A stretch of DNA of 64,000 bases from Myxocyprinus asiaticus (GCF_019703515.2 NC_059346.1:16213001-16277000), one strand, 5' to 3'; counted from the first letter of the stretch, positions 1 through 13,830 are shown. Translations and numbers: made by a program. Notes: generated from the sequence alone by a model not told the origin.

Positions 1-1485
1 TCAAACAGTAAACCTGATATTTTAAAGATATTTTAATGTTTTTACAAAATTAAATAATTGGATTTTATAGTGCCATTGTACTAAAGCAAAATTATTTAAA
101 AAAAGAATATTAGAAATATTTCATAGAAAACATTTTCTTTTATTGTTGACAGTATATTTTTTTCTATTATAGTAATGTAAAATGTTTAAACCAGAAGAGA
201 AACATTTTCTAATTTATTTGAAAATGCACTTTTCACAGGCCTGTTTGAAAACCACAGGTCTAAATGTATGTCAAGAATTGTCTTATTTGTGTCCAAAGGG
301 GAATACTGTTAGAGAAACATGTGAAACAATGTTGAGCATTAAATAAAGCATAACTGAGAACTTTATTAGGTCTCCTGAGCAATGACAGAGAAACCTGTGA
401 GCAATAAACATTTCTTCTTGGTCATTACTTTCTGATTAATTTCAGATTACGTTCAAAATTCAGAGGGAATTTTGCCTTATTTCTGTCAACATCTGCATGC
501 TAGATGAAATGCATAAAAAAAGGGCAAAGTGTAATAAATCTGACATTTGAGATCCAAAAACATCCCAAAGCAGGAAAAAATAATTGGATGTGAAGCTTTA
601 AAGAGTGAATAAGCCTCTGCTTTTCCCTAACCTCTCTCATGAGGCAAACTAACATGTTAATAAAGTGGTCTAATCGACCTGAATGAGCTGTAACCAAATG
701 ATCTAAAAACAGCTTTACCTCTCAGGCCTCTTTAATTGTCTTTATTACAGGCTTAAGAAACAACTATTTATCTGGATGCATCTTTGTGATCACTGTCATT
801 TAACTGTGTTCCCACAAAGAAAACCTCATATACAAATAAGTGGGTAAATGCGTATGTCTATATCTGTGTCTGTTCTCTGAACAACATGCCTTTCTATCCA
901 TCATGAAAATGCCTAACGCTAAGCCTTTGGGTGTATTTTTATGCTTTGGAAACAAAAATACAAGCGCACACAGACGAACTAAAAAGCAACTGTTTGATTT
1001 CTTTCCTTTTAAGACAAATGGCTGAAAGCTGATCTGCTGTGTAGGGGTTGGGAGATCTATGGTTTTTTTTTTTCTTTCATTGATGCAGTGTTTTGATCAT
1101 GAAAAAACACATTATGATTCATAAGTAAACGATAATGTTCACCTTCTTCTGAAGCTATGAAATCCTTATCACAAGCTCACATTAGTATAGAAAAATCATT
1201 AGTGAGTGAGTGTATGTGCGTGTGTGGCACAGATAGATCACATCTATGGCTGTTGTATAATGTATGTGTTATTTAAAAGGAAACATGAGGAACAGCAAGT
1301 GTGCATAAAATTAAAATGAATAATACCGTAGTGCATGCTAGAGTCACCAGATAGAAAATTACGCCCACGCTCACACCCATACGTCTATTGTTTTCTGTTG
1401 TGCTTCATGCCTTTTTTTTTTTTTTTGCTTTTAATATAGTATGTGACCTGTACTGCCTCCTCATGTGCTGCCATCCCCTGCTACA
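1..1485. other. Intronic AT-rich DNA, nothing recognised
   Basis: No coding exon, RNA gene or clear mobile-element end is visible. The sequence is AT-rich with short T and A runs. Open frames here are short and lack family resemblance. It most likely belongs to the teneurin intron that follows the transmembrane exon on the minus strand; this is inferred from the exons at 14.6 and 36.2 kb. Confidence 0.5.
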
Positions 1486-1569
1486 CAGTGGTGTAGTAGT
1501 GTCTGAAGAGGTGGGCATACTGTGAATTTATGAAGGACCCCCCTCCACACACACAAAACAAATTGTAAA

Positions 1570-1600
<31 letters not shown>

Positions 1601-2239
1601 CATGCACCCAGTCTCTAAAATTCATATATTTACATTTGAATTTACATATGTAAAATGTGTAAGAAAAAAAAAAAAATTGGGTGTTGTAATTACAGTCCCA
1701 CATGAACTTACAAAATTTATATCAGGGTAAGTTTCTTGCTGGAATGGTGTACAGTACACTACTAAGAACCATGGTATGGCAACTTGATGTTAAATATGTA
1801 TTTAAATTAATAGGTGTCATTAATGTTCCTTTCATTAGGCTACTATGAAAATTGTTAATACCTTATAATTACTCTAATTAATAAATTACAACATATATAA
1901 TATGCAATAAACTGTTAAGCATTGTATAGCTAATATAAGTGTAGTAATGTCTACGTTAAGACATTATCTTGTATTACCATAGCCTACATAAGAATTAATG
2001 GTTGTTTGTTTTATTTGTGTACTATAATGTGCTTTTCTGTGTATAGTGAAATTGTTTTCCTACTTAGAAATATAAATTAAAATGATTTGAAATCATGAGA
2101 AAAAGGCACCACAGACAGTAGTAAAAGGCAAAAAAAAAAAACACGGGACACAGTTGTCCAGCATCTGCAAAGAGCATCAAAAACTAGCATGGGTGCAATA
2201 ACATGCAGTATTTTCACAAAGTTTAATTGCATAAGTTAC

Positions 2240-2323
<84 letters not shown>

Positions 2324-2779
2324 GTGTAGCAAGGAAATAAAGTTACAGCGCAAATTATGGTTACTCCAGGGATGCTTGTGCATCAGCATTAGATGACGTA
2401 AATGTCCCACCCCTTACTGAAACAGAAAATATGATTGGCTAGCAAATATTTAATCACATCTGAAATGAACGTTCTGATTGGTGGATTAGCTAAATCGGAC
2501 TGTCTGTCCTGCCTGTTCTATCAGTTGCGCTCCCACCTCCCGCAGCTAAGTGCGTGTTTAGAAAGAATCTCTGTACACTTTAAAAAAAAAACACACACAA
2601 TTCACTCAACAGTGCTGCGGCATCACGTTAGCAGATTGAAAAAGTTCTGGGTCAAAAGCCTACTCGTTGTTCTGGTTCAATACGTATCATCACTTATTTC
2701 AGGTGGGCATACACAAAATCCCAAGAAAGATAGGTGGGCATACAGCGTATGCCTGCATATGCCCTAGACTACACTACTG
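1486..2779. mobile_element. Non-autonomous hAT element (family A, copy 1) with 8-bp target duplication
   Basis: The left end reads CAGTGGTGTAGTAGTG and the right end is its inverted counterpart, CTAGACTACACTACTG. The 8-bp sequence CTGCTACA flanks both sides exactly, at 1478-1485 and 2780-2787. CAGTG-type ends plus an 8-bp duplication are the hallmark of the hAT superfamily. No transposase frame survives. The interior holds a (TAA)n tract near 1569-1598 and an ~80-bp TA run. About 190 bp at the right end (2590-2779) closely match the right end of the element at 40570-42674, so both are copies of one family. Confidence 0.9.
2243..2322. repeat. (TA)n microsatellite
   Basis: About 80 bp of uninterrupted alternating TA inside the hAT element. 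Length is probably polymorphic; no function is implied. Confidence 0.97.
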
Positions 2780-3132
2780 CTGCTACATCTTGCCATGTCC
2801 TGTCTTTTCCTGTACTGCCACTCCCAGTCTTAGCTTTCCACACACTTCAACATCCTGCCCTGCCCCGCTCCATATCCTCCAGTCCTGCATAATTCCATCA
2901 TTTACCAGTGGATTGTTGCCACCGTTGTTTGCCAGATTCAGTAAATTCAGACCCAACAAAAGCAAAGTTTGGAATAAATGAGGTTGTCTGGTTCAACTTT
3001 TCCAGCCAGTTGTTGAGTCACATAAGCCGTCATATTCTTTTAGCTAATCACAGCTCAATGAATCCGTTGATTAGAATCCAATGGAGGAGAGGTCCCCTTT
3101 ATTCTTCATGGTTTGATTAGTGAAGTAGGTTT

Positions 3133-4858
3133 AAAGGGGTCATATCACAATAAATTCAATTTTCATGATCTTTTGAGATAAGAGTTCACTGTGCTATATA
3201 AACATGAAACTTTCAGAACCCAAAATTCCTAACCAGTCTAAAGAGACCATCTATTGAAATAGGGCTGTACGATGTAATTGGATATTCCGACAATATCTGA
3301 CAAATATCTGGATGCCGATTGCAGCATCCATTGATAGATGATGATCGACAATATCGGGAAATTACAAAACCATGGAGCTGGTAAGTTGGCAAATATATTA
3401 AATAGCAGCCCAGGGTATGAAATTAGCACCCGTCAAATGTGGGTAGCCCATATCATGCGCATGGTGGGTAATTTTGCTTATTTACCTGTCACTGTGGCAG
3501 GCTAACTGTAAGACGTCTTGGAATGACACATGACAAGAAATGCTGTTCAACACAAAGACACATGCTTGAAGAAACACAATTTATTATATTTTGAAGAACA
3601 GACGAAAGCCATCGATTCACGTCTCTGATGCGCTGTTTGTTCAGAGGCGTGCAGCAGGAGCGTGTCTCTTGGAACAAATGCATGTAAACAGTTCTCACTC
3701 TTTTCTGTTTCAGTTGTCTGAAAACTGTTTGCAAGAATAGTGTCGTCTATGAGAATGCAACATCTGAACCATCTCAGGAGGTGCTCGAAGTTTAGTTCAC
3801 TTTATTTCCACAGAGCAGTTCACACTTAACATGCATTGTTTCATTGTTTCATTATTTCAATTATTATTATTATCATCATCATTATTATAATTATGTGTAC
3901 ATTTATAATTGTCTTTAGATCTTAATTTGCATTCATTATTTTTTCATCCAGATGGATACTTGTGTGATGGCAAATGGAAGGGTGGTTATATATGATTTTT
4001 TGACCACTTTGTTATTTTAATAGCTTTTTCATTTAAATTGAAGTGCAATTTGAATTTAGAAATCTTTTTGGTTTAAGTTTTTAAATAAATGTAATTTTAA
4101 AAGCAAAATCAATAAAAGCAAGAATATTCACTGATCCCTCGGCCGGGGGGTTGACGATGTAATCGAACAACATATTTCTTGCAAATCGCCCAGCCCTATA
4201 TTGAAACTAAGCTGTGAAAAATGACTCATTCTGAAATCCATTCTGAAATCCTTGGAACTGGGACGCCAGAATCCCGACTTCAATAACACATGACAGCTCA
4301 GCTTTACACATAATTAACGCATATTTGGTGTTCAGAAACTTGGCCTGGCTAGTCATAATAAATTAAAAAACAAGAAGTAGGATAGATTCTATTATTCCTA
4401 AACTATCAATAAGAGTGAAATGTGGGGATGCTTGTCAAACACTGTTCCTGGCTGTGTAAACTTGCTGCTTGACATGTCCTTCCGAGCTACTGAAGTTTAT
4501 TTCTGACAATCTCTGTGATCTTTTCAGCCCAACTTTAACAGTGTGAGTGGCACATTTCAAGGCAGATTGTTTTGTAACAATGTAATTGAGACTTTGCAAA
4601 AAGGTTATTACTATATTGTGGCAACTATATTGGACCAGACATCAAACCAGTGTAGCAAAGTGCAAAAAAGCAATGCATCTCATTTCACATGCAAAGAGGG
4701 CATTTACACAGAAGTCTTACAGGCACAGCAGCAAAAATAGCTTGTTTAGTTTGAAAAACTAAATTGTAACTGTTTTTGGTGAGGCAATGACTAACATATA
4801 AGTGAACCTCGGGTGTTAAAATAAAATAATTAAAAAATGCATGATATGACCCCTTTAG
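3133..4858. mobile_element. Miniature inverted-repeat element with AAAGGGGTCATATCA ends, split by a hAT insertion
   Basis: The left end AAAGGGGTCATATCA (about 3133) is mirrored by TGATATGACCCCTTT near 4841-4858. A second partial copy of the same left end lies at 6071, with similar sequence upstream (AGTGAAG.AGGTTT), so the true repeat may begin slightly earlier. The ends resemble the TTAAAGGGG-type elements abundant in cyprinids. Removing the inner hAT (3260-4198) leaves roughly 0.8 kb of non-coding DNA. Exact termini and superfamily are not settled. Confidence 0.7.
3260..4198. mobile_element. Non-autonomous hAT element with 8-bp target duplication TATTGAAA
   Basis: The left end TAGGGCTGTACGAT and the right end ATCGCCCAGCCCTA form imperfect inverted repeats. 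TATTGAAA is duplicated exactly at 3252-3259 and 4199-4206. This TAGGGCTG-type terminus with an 8-bp duplication is typical of fish hAT elements. The 939 bp carry no transposase-like frame. It sits inside the older miniature element at 3133-4858, so it inserted later. Confidence 0.88.
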
Positions 4859-5281
4859 TTTTCATTCACATGATCTATTTTGGCATCTCTGTGGATGAAT
4901 TTTGATGCCATTATAGCATCATTCAAGATAATAACAACCTGTCTGGAGATTTTCTCTTTTATGCTGTCATTTTTGGCTTGGCTGGATGGAAGTTCATCTT
5001 GCTGAAATCATCTTCCTTATTCCCCTGGATTCTGTCATCTATCTGGGTCATAGCACACTACACAAACATACACTTACACACACACATCGCATTTATCCTC
5101 CTGCAACCAGCAATACACACTCAACAGACACTTAAATTTATCACACTCCATACACACACACACACCCTTAAAAACACACACTTGTAATAAAATGTTTGGT
5201 GTTGTACTGTGTTATTTTAGGGCATCATGTCAAGATGTTCAGAAAATAAGTGTTATATCTAGAAGTCCCACTCTTTCTCTC

Positions 5282-5320
<39 letters not shown>

Positions 5321-5693
5321 TTCACTCAGTGCCTTTGATACATTTTCATCAACAATTATTGATTGCCTCTCTCTCTGTCCCTGCAGGGTCCTTGACTCAA
5401 TAAGGACATAACAAAAACACACACACACACACATTCACACCCCACTTAATGTCTTCATAGCGTGTGTGGAAGCCTGGAAGCTAATGTATGTTAGTTATAG
5501 TCAAAATTGCAGTGAGGCCGGACGATATAGCCTCATTAAATTCATTTATTTGAATATACACACACATCTCAATTAAAACTCTTCTCTAAGGATAAACAAT
5601 CTATTAAAACCTCTGACCTTAATCTAAACTGTGAAATCGATCCATTAAACAATTTATACCATATTTAGAGAAATGTTCCAGGCTATATACAAC

Positions 5694-7040
5694 TAAAAGG
5701 GATAGTTCAACCAAAAATGTAAATTCTGTAATATTTACTCACCCTTATGTTTTTCCAAACCTATATGACTTTTGTTTTCTTCTGTAAAACACAATAGATG
5801 TTAAGCACAATGTTAAGGATTGACAGCCTCAGTCCCCAGACATTTTCATTGTTTGGAAAAAAGAGCAGCCTCAACATTCTTCTGAATTTATCCTCTTGTA
5901 TTCAACACAAGAAAGTCTTTTGAAGGACAGGAGTAAATTGCGACAGAATTGGGTGAAATAACCATTTAAGCTCTGCTGATAGCATCTGTGGCATGCAGTC
6001 GATTACCACGGAAAATAATTTTGACTCTTCCCTTTCATAAAGCATAAGTCTATTGTTTAGTGAAGCAGGTTTAAAGGGGTCATATCATGAGAAACCAAAT
6101 TTCCTTTGATCTTTTGAAACAAGAATTTATTGTCCTATGAAAACATATTGAAATTTCAGAACTTAAAACTTCCTAGTTCAAAAAGACCTAACTCTATTGA
6201 ATAATCAGTGAATAAAATGTGAAAATTGTGTGCAGAATAGGTGAGGGCCTAAGCATAACCTAAAGTTCTCCTGGACCCTTGCGCTGCCCCTATCTTTTTT
6301 CTTAAAACTACCCTAACTTTAAACCTAAAGGTCAGTGGGATGTTTACGATATGCCAATTAAATTAGACTTCAGGACCAGCACAAAACACAGTTAACATGT
6401 TTTATGGGCCCTTTTCTTCTCATCAGTGACACTTTTACTTGACAGGACAAAAGTTTTTGTTCAGCATCTGCAGATAATGTAGATTAATTTGTTCATTCAT
6501 TCTTTACATTCTTCTTTATCTTTATTCACTTTATCCCTTCGTTTCCCTTCATTTGCCCAGAAAATGAACCAAGAACACATTAAGATTGCAAGACAAGAAT
6601 GAAAGCCAAAAGACAATGCAGACAGAATCTGTTTGGACAGGGTGCCACTAATGATGGGGTGAAAGACGACCATACGATCATTAACTGCACACTGCCAGGA
6701 CACACACACACACTGATCAAACAAACTCTTTATCTAAACAAAACACTTGCACATCATTTTGCTTTCCTTCCTTAAAAAGAAAATAAATGCAATAACAACA
6801 AAAAAAAAAAATTATTATGAATTATTAACATTGAATTATTGAATCTACAGCCCTATCCTATTTCATCAATTGCCCGAGGCTGTTTACTTATTGCCTGAGG
6901 TATCGATTTAGCATTAATACCGAGGTACCAGAGGCTGGTATCGTATCCAAACCAAAATTTTGGTATCGTTCCAACCTTGCATGAGAGTAAGTAAATGATG
7001 ATTGAATTTCATTTCATTTTGGGGTAGACTAACCCTTTAA
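5694..7040. repeat. Composite of miniature-element ends
   Basis: The left edge (AAAGGGATAGTTCAACC) and the right edge (GGTAGACTAACCCTTTAA) resemble the two ends of the very common fish repeat that starts AAAGGGATAGTTCACCC. Between them, at about 6057-6210, lies a partial copy of the AAAGGGGTCATATCA family also seen at 3133. The stretch therefore looks like one miniature element interrupted by another. No coding sequence is evident. Confidence 0.5.
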
Positions 7041-10000
7041 AAGGAGATGTGGGTGATTTTTTTCTCTGTTAAAATTCTTTCACCTATCCCAGTTAAATAT
7101 TCAGGGAAAACTATAAGTAAACCATTTGTAGGCTGATTCCCCCGCAAAAGAGTAACACTGTGGCACTACTGAAACTTAAGCATTCTGACCAGCCCGACTA
7201 ATCAACATTGCCTCAAGCAAATGCCACCCAAAACATAAGCTTGCATACCCAAATGAAATTACGGGTTTTTGATGCTTAATAATAGTATGTAGGGGTGTAA
7301 AATGCAAATATACGCTGAAACTTTGATGCATCGATTCTTATATTTAATAATCAATCATAATGACAATATTAATACCCAACTAACCTGTTTTAGTGATGTC
7401 ACTTTTTCCCTGCAGCCGCCAAATTTATAACCATCAGCGGAGGAAACAATGGCGGTGAATAGAAAAACACCCGTAAAGCTATATAAAGAAAATCATCAAA
7501 AAATGCTTTTGATCCATGCCAAGTCCCAGGAAAGGTGTATACAGGTCTGAGGTCAGCACGAATATTGCCAAATTTGACTTTAGCGGACTTCACATATATT
7601 TTATCCACGATTTACCTCTGTACGCTGATGAGTGTGTTGTGTGACCAGCGAGTGCACACATTTTCCGGTACATCACTGTAAACATCTCTCATTCAGAAGT
7701 TATAAATGTTTGTGTTGTTTTCTGCTCTGATTAGGTCAAAATATTACAAAACGTCTATGATGATCCTGTCTGTATGAATGTAAGAGCTGATTTTAACTCA
7801 TGAAGAATACACAGAAAGTACCCAAGGCATATTCGTGTATAAGACTAATATGTTTACAATGTAGTTTGGTGGTGTGAATAAAGTCTGTGCTTCATGATGA
7901 TATGATGTGTTGTTTATTGACTTACATTGGTATATACACATTAAATATATATTCACATTATAGTGCTTTTTTATTTATTACGTATTACAATTATCACATG
8001 CCTTTATACAGTCTGGGTGTTATTAATGACATCATCTTATGTGCATTTCCAGTTTAACTGTATCCGAAACGATGGTTTTATAAATATAATTGACACGTGT
8101 ACAGATAACTGACATGTCTGAATAAATGAGCAAAGTGCGTTTATACCTGCTCTCCCCCTTCATCGCTGCTTGACTTTGGCGAAATGAAGCCGTGTCACTT
8201 AAAAGATAAAACTTTACTGAAAGAATAATTACATTTTGGCTCTGGTAATTAAACAGCAGTTTAACTTTTTCAAGATTTATTAATAGAAAAAAAAAATTGC
8301 AGACTTTTGCCGCATCCCACAACGTAGCACATTGAAGGTAAATGGAATTTTGGTCACAAACATGGCTGCGCTGTCGTACAGTGACGTCACATGAAACAGG
8401 TCAATATGTTACAGAGGCTGTCTCAGACTGCATGTGCACTCTCTCAACAGACACGAAGCGTGTGAGGAAACAAGTGGCGCACTTTAAATTAAGAAAGTTT
8501 ATGCTAACGAGTTCAGATTTTTGCCTCACTATTCATAACTGAGTGCATCAATGTGAGAAAAAAAAAATATTTGTTGTTCTTTTCTTCCCCAATTATGATA
8601 TATTACACATATTGTGGAATATTTAGAGAATACACTGGAAAAGGTAGGCTATACGTGCCTTTACCTGTGATCATTACCCTATTTGTCCTTAACATATTAT
8701 ACGAAATGAAGTTGTTAATTCTGTGACCCTTCTTGGTTTAAAGATCAGACTTATCTGGCTGTATAGATGACATATTTCAATTATAAGTCAGTTATTTGTT
8801 CAGTAAATATTCCTGTGATGAAATGCAAATCTATAACGCATAATCAGTGTTCTACTTACTGTCAGTTTGTATAAATTTGCATCATGTCAGACATGATATT
8901 ATCCTTTATTTATACAGAATAGGCTTAATAATTCATGTAACAATAGCATTATTTTTCTGTTTTTATATTCAACCAAACCTTCCTGTACTCCATAAATACA
9001 AAGAATGTTCAGAAAAGATTTTGAATCTTTTTTCATTTGTGCATTCTTCTGATCAACACAATGCATTACTCATTTATTTCTTATCCACAGTTAAGTTTAA
9101 TGAATGTAACCTAAAGTCTGATGTATTTTTGTAAATGTTCCTGTATCGTGCAAAATGTCCCACAATATATATTTGTGCCTTTAGCATATTTTGGAAAATA
9201 ATTATGAATCAATCTAAAACTATTTAATCAAAATTTCTGAATAATTATTAAGCCTATTATTAAAGTGTCATTAATTTGTTAAGTCAATAAAATGTAACAC
9301 AGGGCTAAAAAAAGAATTAGACCACTTTATTGTGCTTCAGTTCTTGCACACCTAGTTTTTCCTTGCAAACCCAGAGTCTTGTTTCTGGCTACGCCACTGG
9401 ATGGGGGGAATGTTTCGGGGAACCTGATATAATTTTTTGCCATTTTGTTTTGTCAAGCTACTGCAGGGCTCTTCACATAGTTTTTTTTTTTAGGTTTTAG
9501 AATTCGTGCCAGTGAACTAAAAAAATTCACTAGCTGTCCAAATTGTTTTATTGTTATTTTTTTTAATTATTTATTACTATTTTTATTTTTCACTATTGCT
9601 ATAACTATACTTAAAAATTTGGACACAACATCACATTTTTTATAAATTGATATAATGGCATTTGTATTACTATAATTTTACATCACAAGAGGGCATTAAT
9701 TTGCTGCAACACCATATAATTAATTAATAAAAAATAATGCTTTGAGTTTTAATCATTTTATTAACATATTAATTATGATGGATTAAGAACAGACCCCTGA
9801 AAAACCCATTTCAATTGAACACTAATTTGAATAGCCTATTAGAGAAATACACCCCACTATAGTGTTTCTCTGAATCTAAAAACATCCAGTGTTTCTCCAT
9901 CAAAAGCACCACTGTTTAAGCTGGTCTTCTGGAAATCAAGCAGCTATGCTAACAGACTATGAGGGCAAATAGTAATAATCTTTAAAGGGCAAACCAAATA

Positions 10001-10733
10001 AAATGTTGCAGTTTTATTGATCACATCAGTTTCTACAGGTCTCTTTCTTGCACGCAGAATGATGCATGACTCTTGAACGCGGCTGTGCGACCAGTGTGCA
10101 GCATAGAGGGAACATTCTCGTGACCGTGACACCACGTCCATGGCAGCCCGCTAAAGTACAAGCACTTGAGATTTGGTAGTAGCAAAGACATCAGACTCAT
10201 TGCACATGTTTCTTGTACCAAATGACACTCATCGCACACATTTTAGTGGTATACCTTAATTTTTCCAGCGAATGCAAGCAAAACTGTTGCACAGTACAGC
10301 CCTGCACCATCTTTAAGTTCTCTGTTCTAGCATGAAGTAAAAGGTTGTTCTGTTATAAGTTGTTCTAATAAGGTGCAATTCTAAACAGAATGTGTTCAGA
10401 AGCGATATACACATTGTAGAACAGAAATGAACATCATGAATGTCAGATTCTCAAGAAATCATTATAATGTGTTTGGGAATTGAACAGGTCCTCGTTTCAT
10501 TAACGAGAAACACACTCACAGACACATGATTAGTGTTTAAGAGGCTGCCGTGTGAACTTCTGACCAGAAACTTTATTAACCACAGCCTTTCAAGCGTTAA
10601 TGGATGAAACCTTTTACCCTAATGTTTTTCTCTAAAACACATAATTTTTTAGGGAGCTTTTCAAGAGAAATGCTTGTGAGAAGGTGAAAGCCTGAGAAAA
10701 TTAAGTCAGTACACTAAGATACATAAGCACTTG

Positions 10734-10734
<1 letters not shown>
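7041..10734. other. Intronic DNA, mostly unrecognised
   Basis: No exon or complete element found in 3.7 kb. At about 7292 the sequence AGGGGTGTAAAATGC, followed by GATGCATCGATTC, looks like one end of a hAT-type repeat with no partner found. Near 9466 GCAGGGCTCTTCACATAG could be another lone tip. The remainder is AT-rich and unassigned. Confidence 0.4.

Positions 10735-10817
<83 letters not shown>
10735..10817. repeat. (CT)n microsatellite
   Basis: About 82 bp of uninterrupted CT dinucleotides followed by a short CA-rich tail. Confidence 0.97.
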
Positions 10818-10818
<1 letters not shown>

Positions 10819-11072
10819 CACACACACAAACACAAACACACAAGGTGACTTGGCTAAACAAAACTTTAACACCATTAACCTCTGGATGGCCTTGTGGGAT
10901 ATTTACTCTTTCATCTCTCGTTCTCCCTCATCCCTTGTTCATAAATATTCATCTCTCTAATAGAGTTTTTCACAGTGTGAGTTCAGCTAATTCCATATGA
11001 CCCCAACCAGCATGACAGAAGACATGGACTGAGAGCGAGAGAGGCATAGAGGCGAAGAAATAAGACACTCAC

Positions 11073-11278
11073 CAATAGTGTACGTAAAGAGTAGGACGAG
11101 AGTCAGTGTAATTGCATTCATGTGCAGAGCTGTACATTTCCAGTTGCAGCAACGGTAGGGTTAACAGAATGAGAAGAGCAGTCTGGAGAGGGTGATTTGA
11201 GGTTAGTGGCCTCAAGGGTGAGATATACACTGTGCTGGACATGAGTGGGTTATTTTGATTGGCTGCAATTAAAATGAT
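11073..11278 (-). pseudogene. Degenerate duplicate of the teneurin transmembrane exon
   Basis: This minus-strand segment is clearly homologous to the functional exon at 14573-14811. It keeps the stretch encoding [11 protein letters not shown] and a following hydrophobic helix ending in FTYTI. About 70 bp of the following intron are duplicated too (10998-11072 against 14510-14572). A donor-like ATTG|GTGAGT remains at 11073/11072. It is broken: one extra base upstream shifts the frame, and an in-frame TAA replaces the lysine codon just before PYRCC. The 5' part corresponding to [12 protein letters not shown] is not recognisable, though TTAATTGCAG could act as a cryptic acceptor near 11270. It lies downstream of the real exon in transcript order. 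It is a decayed tandem exon duplication, not a usable alternative exon. Confidence 0.88.
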
Positions 11279-11279
11279 C

Positions 11280-12590
11280 AAATTCGAAAATAGCCCTCAA
11301 ATCTAATTTGCGCTTTTATTCAATTCTAATATTCCTCAATGATTTCAAACATCATTGGTTCAAACTTGGTGATGTCTCTTTACGTGAACCGAATGAGCTT
11401 TAAGAGCCAAAGCAGATGAAAAGATTATCAGTAAATAACACATTTAATTCTTTTCATCACACAAAGCTATCTAATGTCTTAAGAAGACTTGGAATATAGT
11501 GCACAAGTCGTATGGACTACTTTTATGGTGCTTTAATAGTGCTTCTTTGCAATTTTTGAAGCTACCAGCCTCAGTCCCCATTAGAAAAAAAGCACTCTGG
11601 ATATATTGGAAATGCATACATTTTTCATAATTGCGATAAACGCATTTACAGTTAATACAGCATAAACTAGCATAAACACTGGTTGGAAGGGCGGAAACTT
11701 TGAGATGTGTCCGCCTGGAGTCATTACACTGATGCACATAGCAGTGATTCAGTGTCAGTGATAAAGTGATGGAGAAAGCATGATTGCTGTAACAAAGCAG
11801 ATTAATACTGTGGAGGATGAGAGTTTAAGAAATTGAATGCCCATTGCAATTTAAATGCAACCTATGTGGGGACTAGTACTTTCAATTAGTCAAACTCCCA
11901 TTTAAGGGGCGGTCACTCTAGGCTTTGACAAGCAATTTATTTTCTTGTACAATGCAACGGACCAGGATATGATGTCACATGGGAGGACTTCTTATGTAAG
12001 TAAATAACACATCACAAAAAACAATTTATATTAAAAAAATTTAAATATATCGTCTACTCAATTTCCTGCAACAATAAAACAAGCAGCTTTAAAATATGTA
12101 TTCTTTGTATTGAGCCAAGAGGTCAGCATGTGACATTTCGATCTTCTATTGGTCATGTGTCCTCTCGTTGTACGAATTCACGGTTCAAGCTTGAACTTTA
12201 GTTCACAGAGTCGTATGAAATTCCTTTGCATGAGCTTGCGTTTCCGGTCTCCCATGCTCCTACACTTTAGGAAACGTTTAATGTTACTTGAATAGGTGCT
12301 ATTTAGTGCATTTCTATCTTTATACTGTGGAAGGCTCTGTTTGGAAAATGTTAATAAAGCATTATATTGTTACATATTGTTTTGTTTTCTTTCCTATGAA
12401 AGAAAAAATGCATTTTGACATGAATATAAGTATATTTAGAGTCAAATTTCAGCACTTTCAAAATCTGTATTTAATTGTGATAAACTACTAAAAATTATGT
12501 GATTAATCACGATTAAAATTTTAATCAACTGACAGCACTAATTGCAAAATATTTCTGATTATGGTCTTCGGAAAAAAGAAAGTCATACAG
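11280..12590. other. Intronic DNA, nothing firmly recognised
   Basis: No exon seen. The sequence TTAAGGGGCGGTCACTCTAG near 11903 resembles the start of TTAA-type fish repeats, but I found no matching right end. Confidence 0.4.
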
Positions 12591-12652
12591 GAATGACATG
12601 AGGGTGAGTAAATTTTGAAAAAAATCTTTTTGGGTGAACTAACCCTTTAAAG
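12590..12652. repeat. Fragment: right end of a GGGTGAACTAACCCTTTAA-type miniature element
   Basis: The motifs GAGGGTGAGTAAATTTTG and TTGGGTGAACTAACCCTTTAA match the usual right end of the family also seen at 7020-7040. Only this end is present. It abuts another repeat starting AAAGGTGCACTGTAAAA at 12650. Confidence 0.6.
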
Positions 12653-13830
12653 GTGCACTGTAAAAAAAAATGCTGTACATTTACGGTCAAATTCCTACAG
12701 CAATCTACTGTGATTCCTAAATACAATAGTTTGCTGTTAAAAATGTTGCATTCTGGGAGATCAAGAGCAGGCTCACTGTGAAGTGACTAGTTTTACGGTA
12801 AACAGCTGTTGTTTGCAAGGCATTAGGGGAAAATGAACATTCAAAATCATGATGTCATCTTGGTGAGAGCTAGTGACATTTTGAATCGTATATTTTAAAA
12901 CCCCCCATGAAAATTCAAGTTTGTGGCACATGGTTAGTGTTCATGATGTTTCTGACCAACTCAAATAATAAAAAAAGGATAAATCAACCTTTGAAGCAAT
13001 GTACATATTAAATGTCATTTTTTTCCAGGATTGAACAGTATATTTTTTATGAAAAAAAAAAAAAAAAAAAAACCCAAAGAAAAAACAGTACACAGTAAAA
13101 CAAAAGTATAGCACTGCACTGTGGGTAATAATGATGAAATACCCATAAGCCTTTGCGCCTGAATAAGTATGTATGCTTTGGCAATGCATTGTGGCTACAA
13201 AAACAAAACAAAAAAACAAAAAAAAAACATGAACAAATGTTTTTATTCAGAATTAATAGAAGTCTTAGTTTTATTTAGTGTTGTTGTTTTGTTATCAATA
13301 GTTGTGTTTTGTTTGAAGTCACCAGTACGGTGATTAGTGTTTTCTTGAGCTGGCACCTTGGACCTTCTTTTTTATTATATTGTGTTTTTCCAACCAGTCA
13401 ATTTGTGTTTCAGGAAAACACACTGTGCTACTTGGAAGACAAAACCTAAGGTCAGTCTGAATGTCTGATCCTACCTTGCAAATGGCATAATGTGGCAATA
13501 GTGATGCTTTACACATAAAAACAAAACCAGTAAAGGATATTTCAGCAAAATGATATCAGCAAATTGCGTGTTTTATGTTTTTGATGAACTTACAGCATAA
13601 CTCAAGTTGTTAACAAGTCACACACAAATCAGCTAACAATTAACAAACATACTTTTACATAAAAAAGTAAAAGCTGAACATTAAAATACAAGTAACTTAG
13701 ACTGCAACAAAAACAACGTCAAAATAAACCAGTAAATAATAAACAATCTAAGTAATTTCTTTATGCCGCAGTGCATGCTGGGAACTTAGCTGTACATTTC
13801 AACAACAGTAGATAGTATGTAATTTGACAG
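12653..13830. other. Repeat-like non-coding DNA with ACAGTA motifs, left of the solo LTR
   Basis: Begins GGTGCACTGTAAAAAAAAATG. Related TACAGTA and GCTGTTAAT motifs resume after the solo LTR (14335-14460), suggesting one older element into which the LTR inserted. Its ends and class are uncertain. No coding frame with family resemblance. Confidence 0.35.

Noticed and set aside
2177..2410. Minus-strand frame with an alternating Tyr-Ile run
   Set aside because: Produced by the (TA)n microsatellite; similar frames at 41193-41497, 42364-42681, 42840-43112 and 48711-48968 are rejected for the same reason.
5225..5434. Frames with Cys-Val runs
   Set aside because: CA/GT microsatellite translations; also those at 44675-44878, 54525-54857 and 61710-61946.
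10731..11000. Plus-strand frame with a Ser-Leu repeat
   Set aside because: Translation of the (CT)n microsatellite, not a protein-coding gene.
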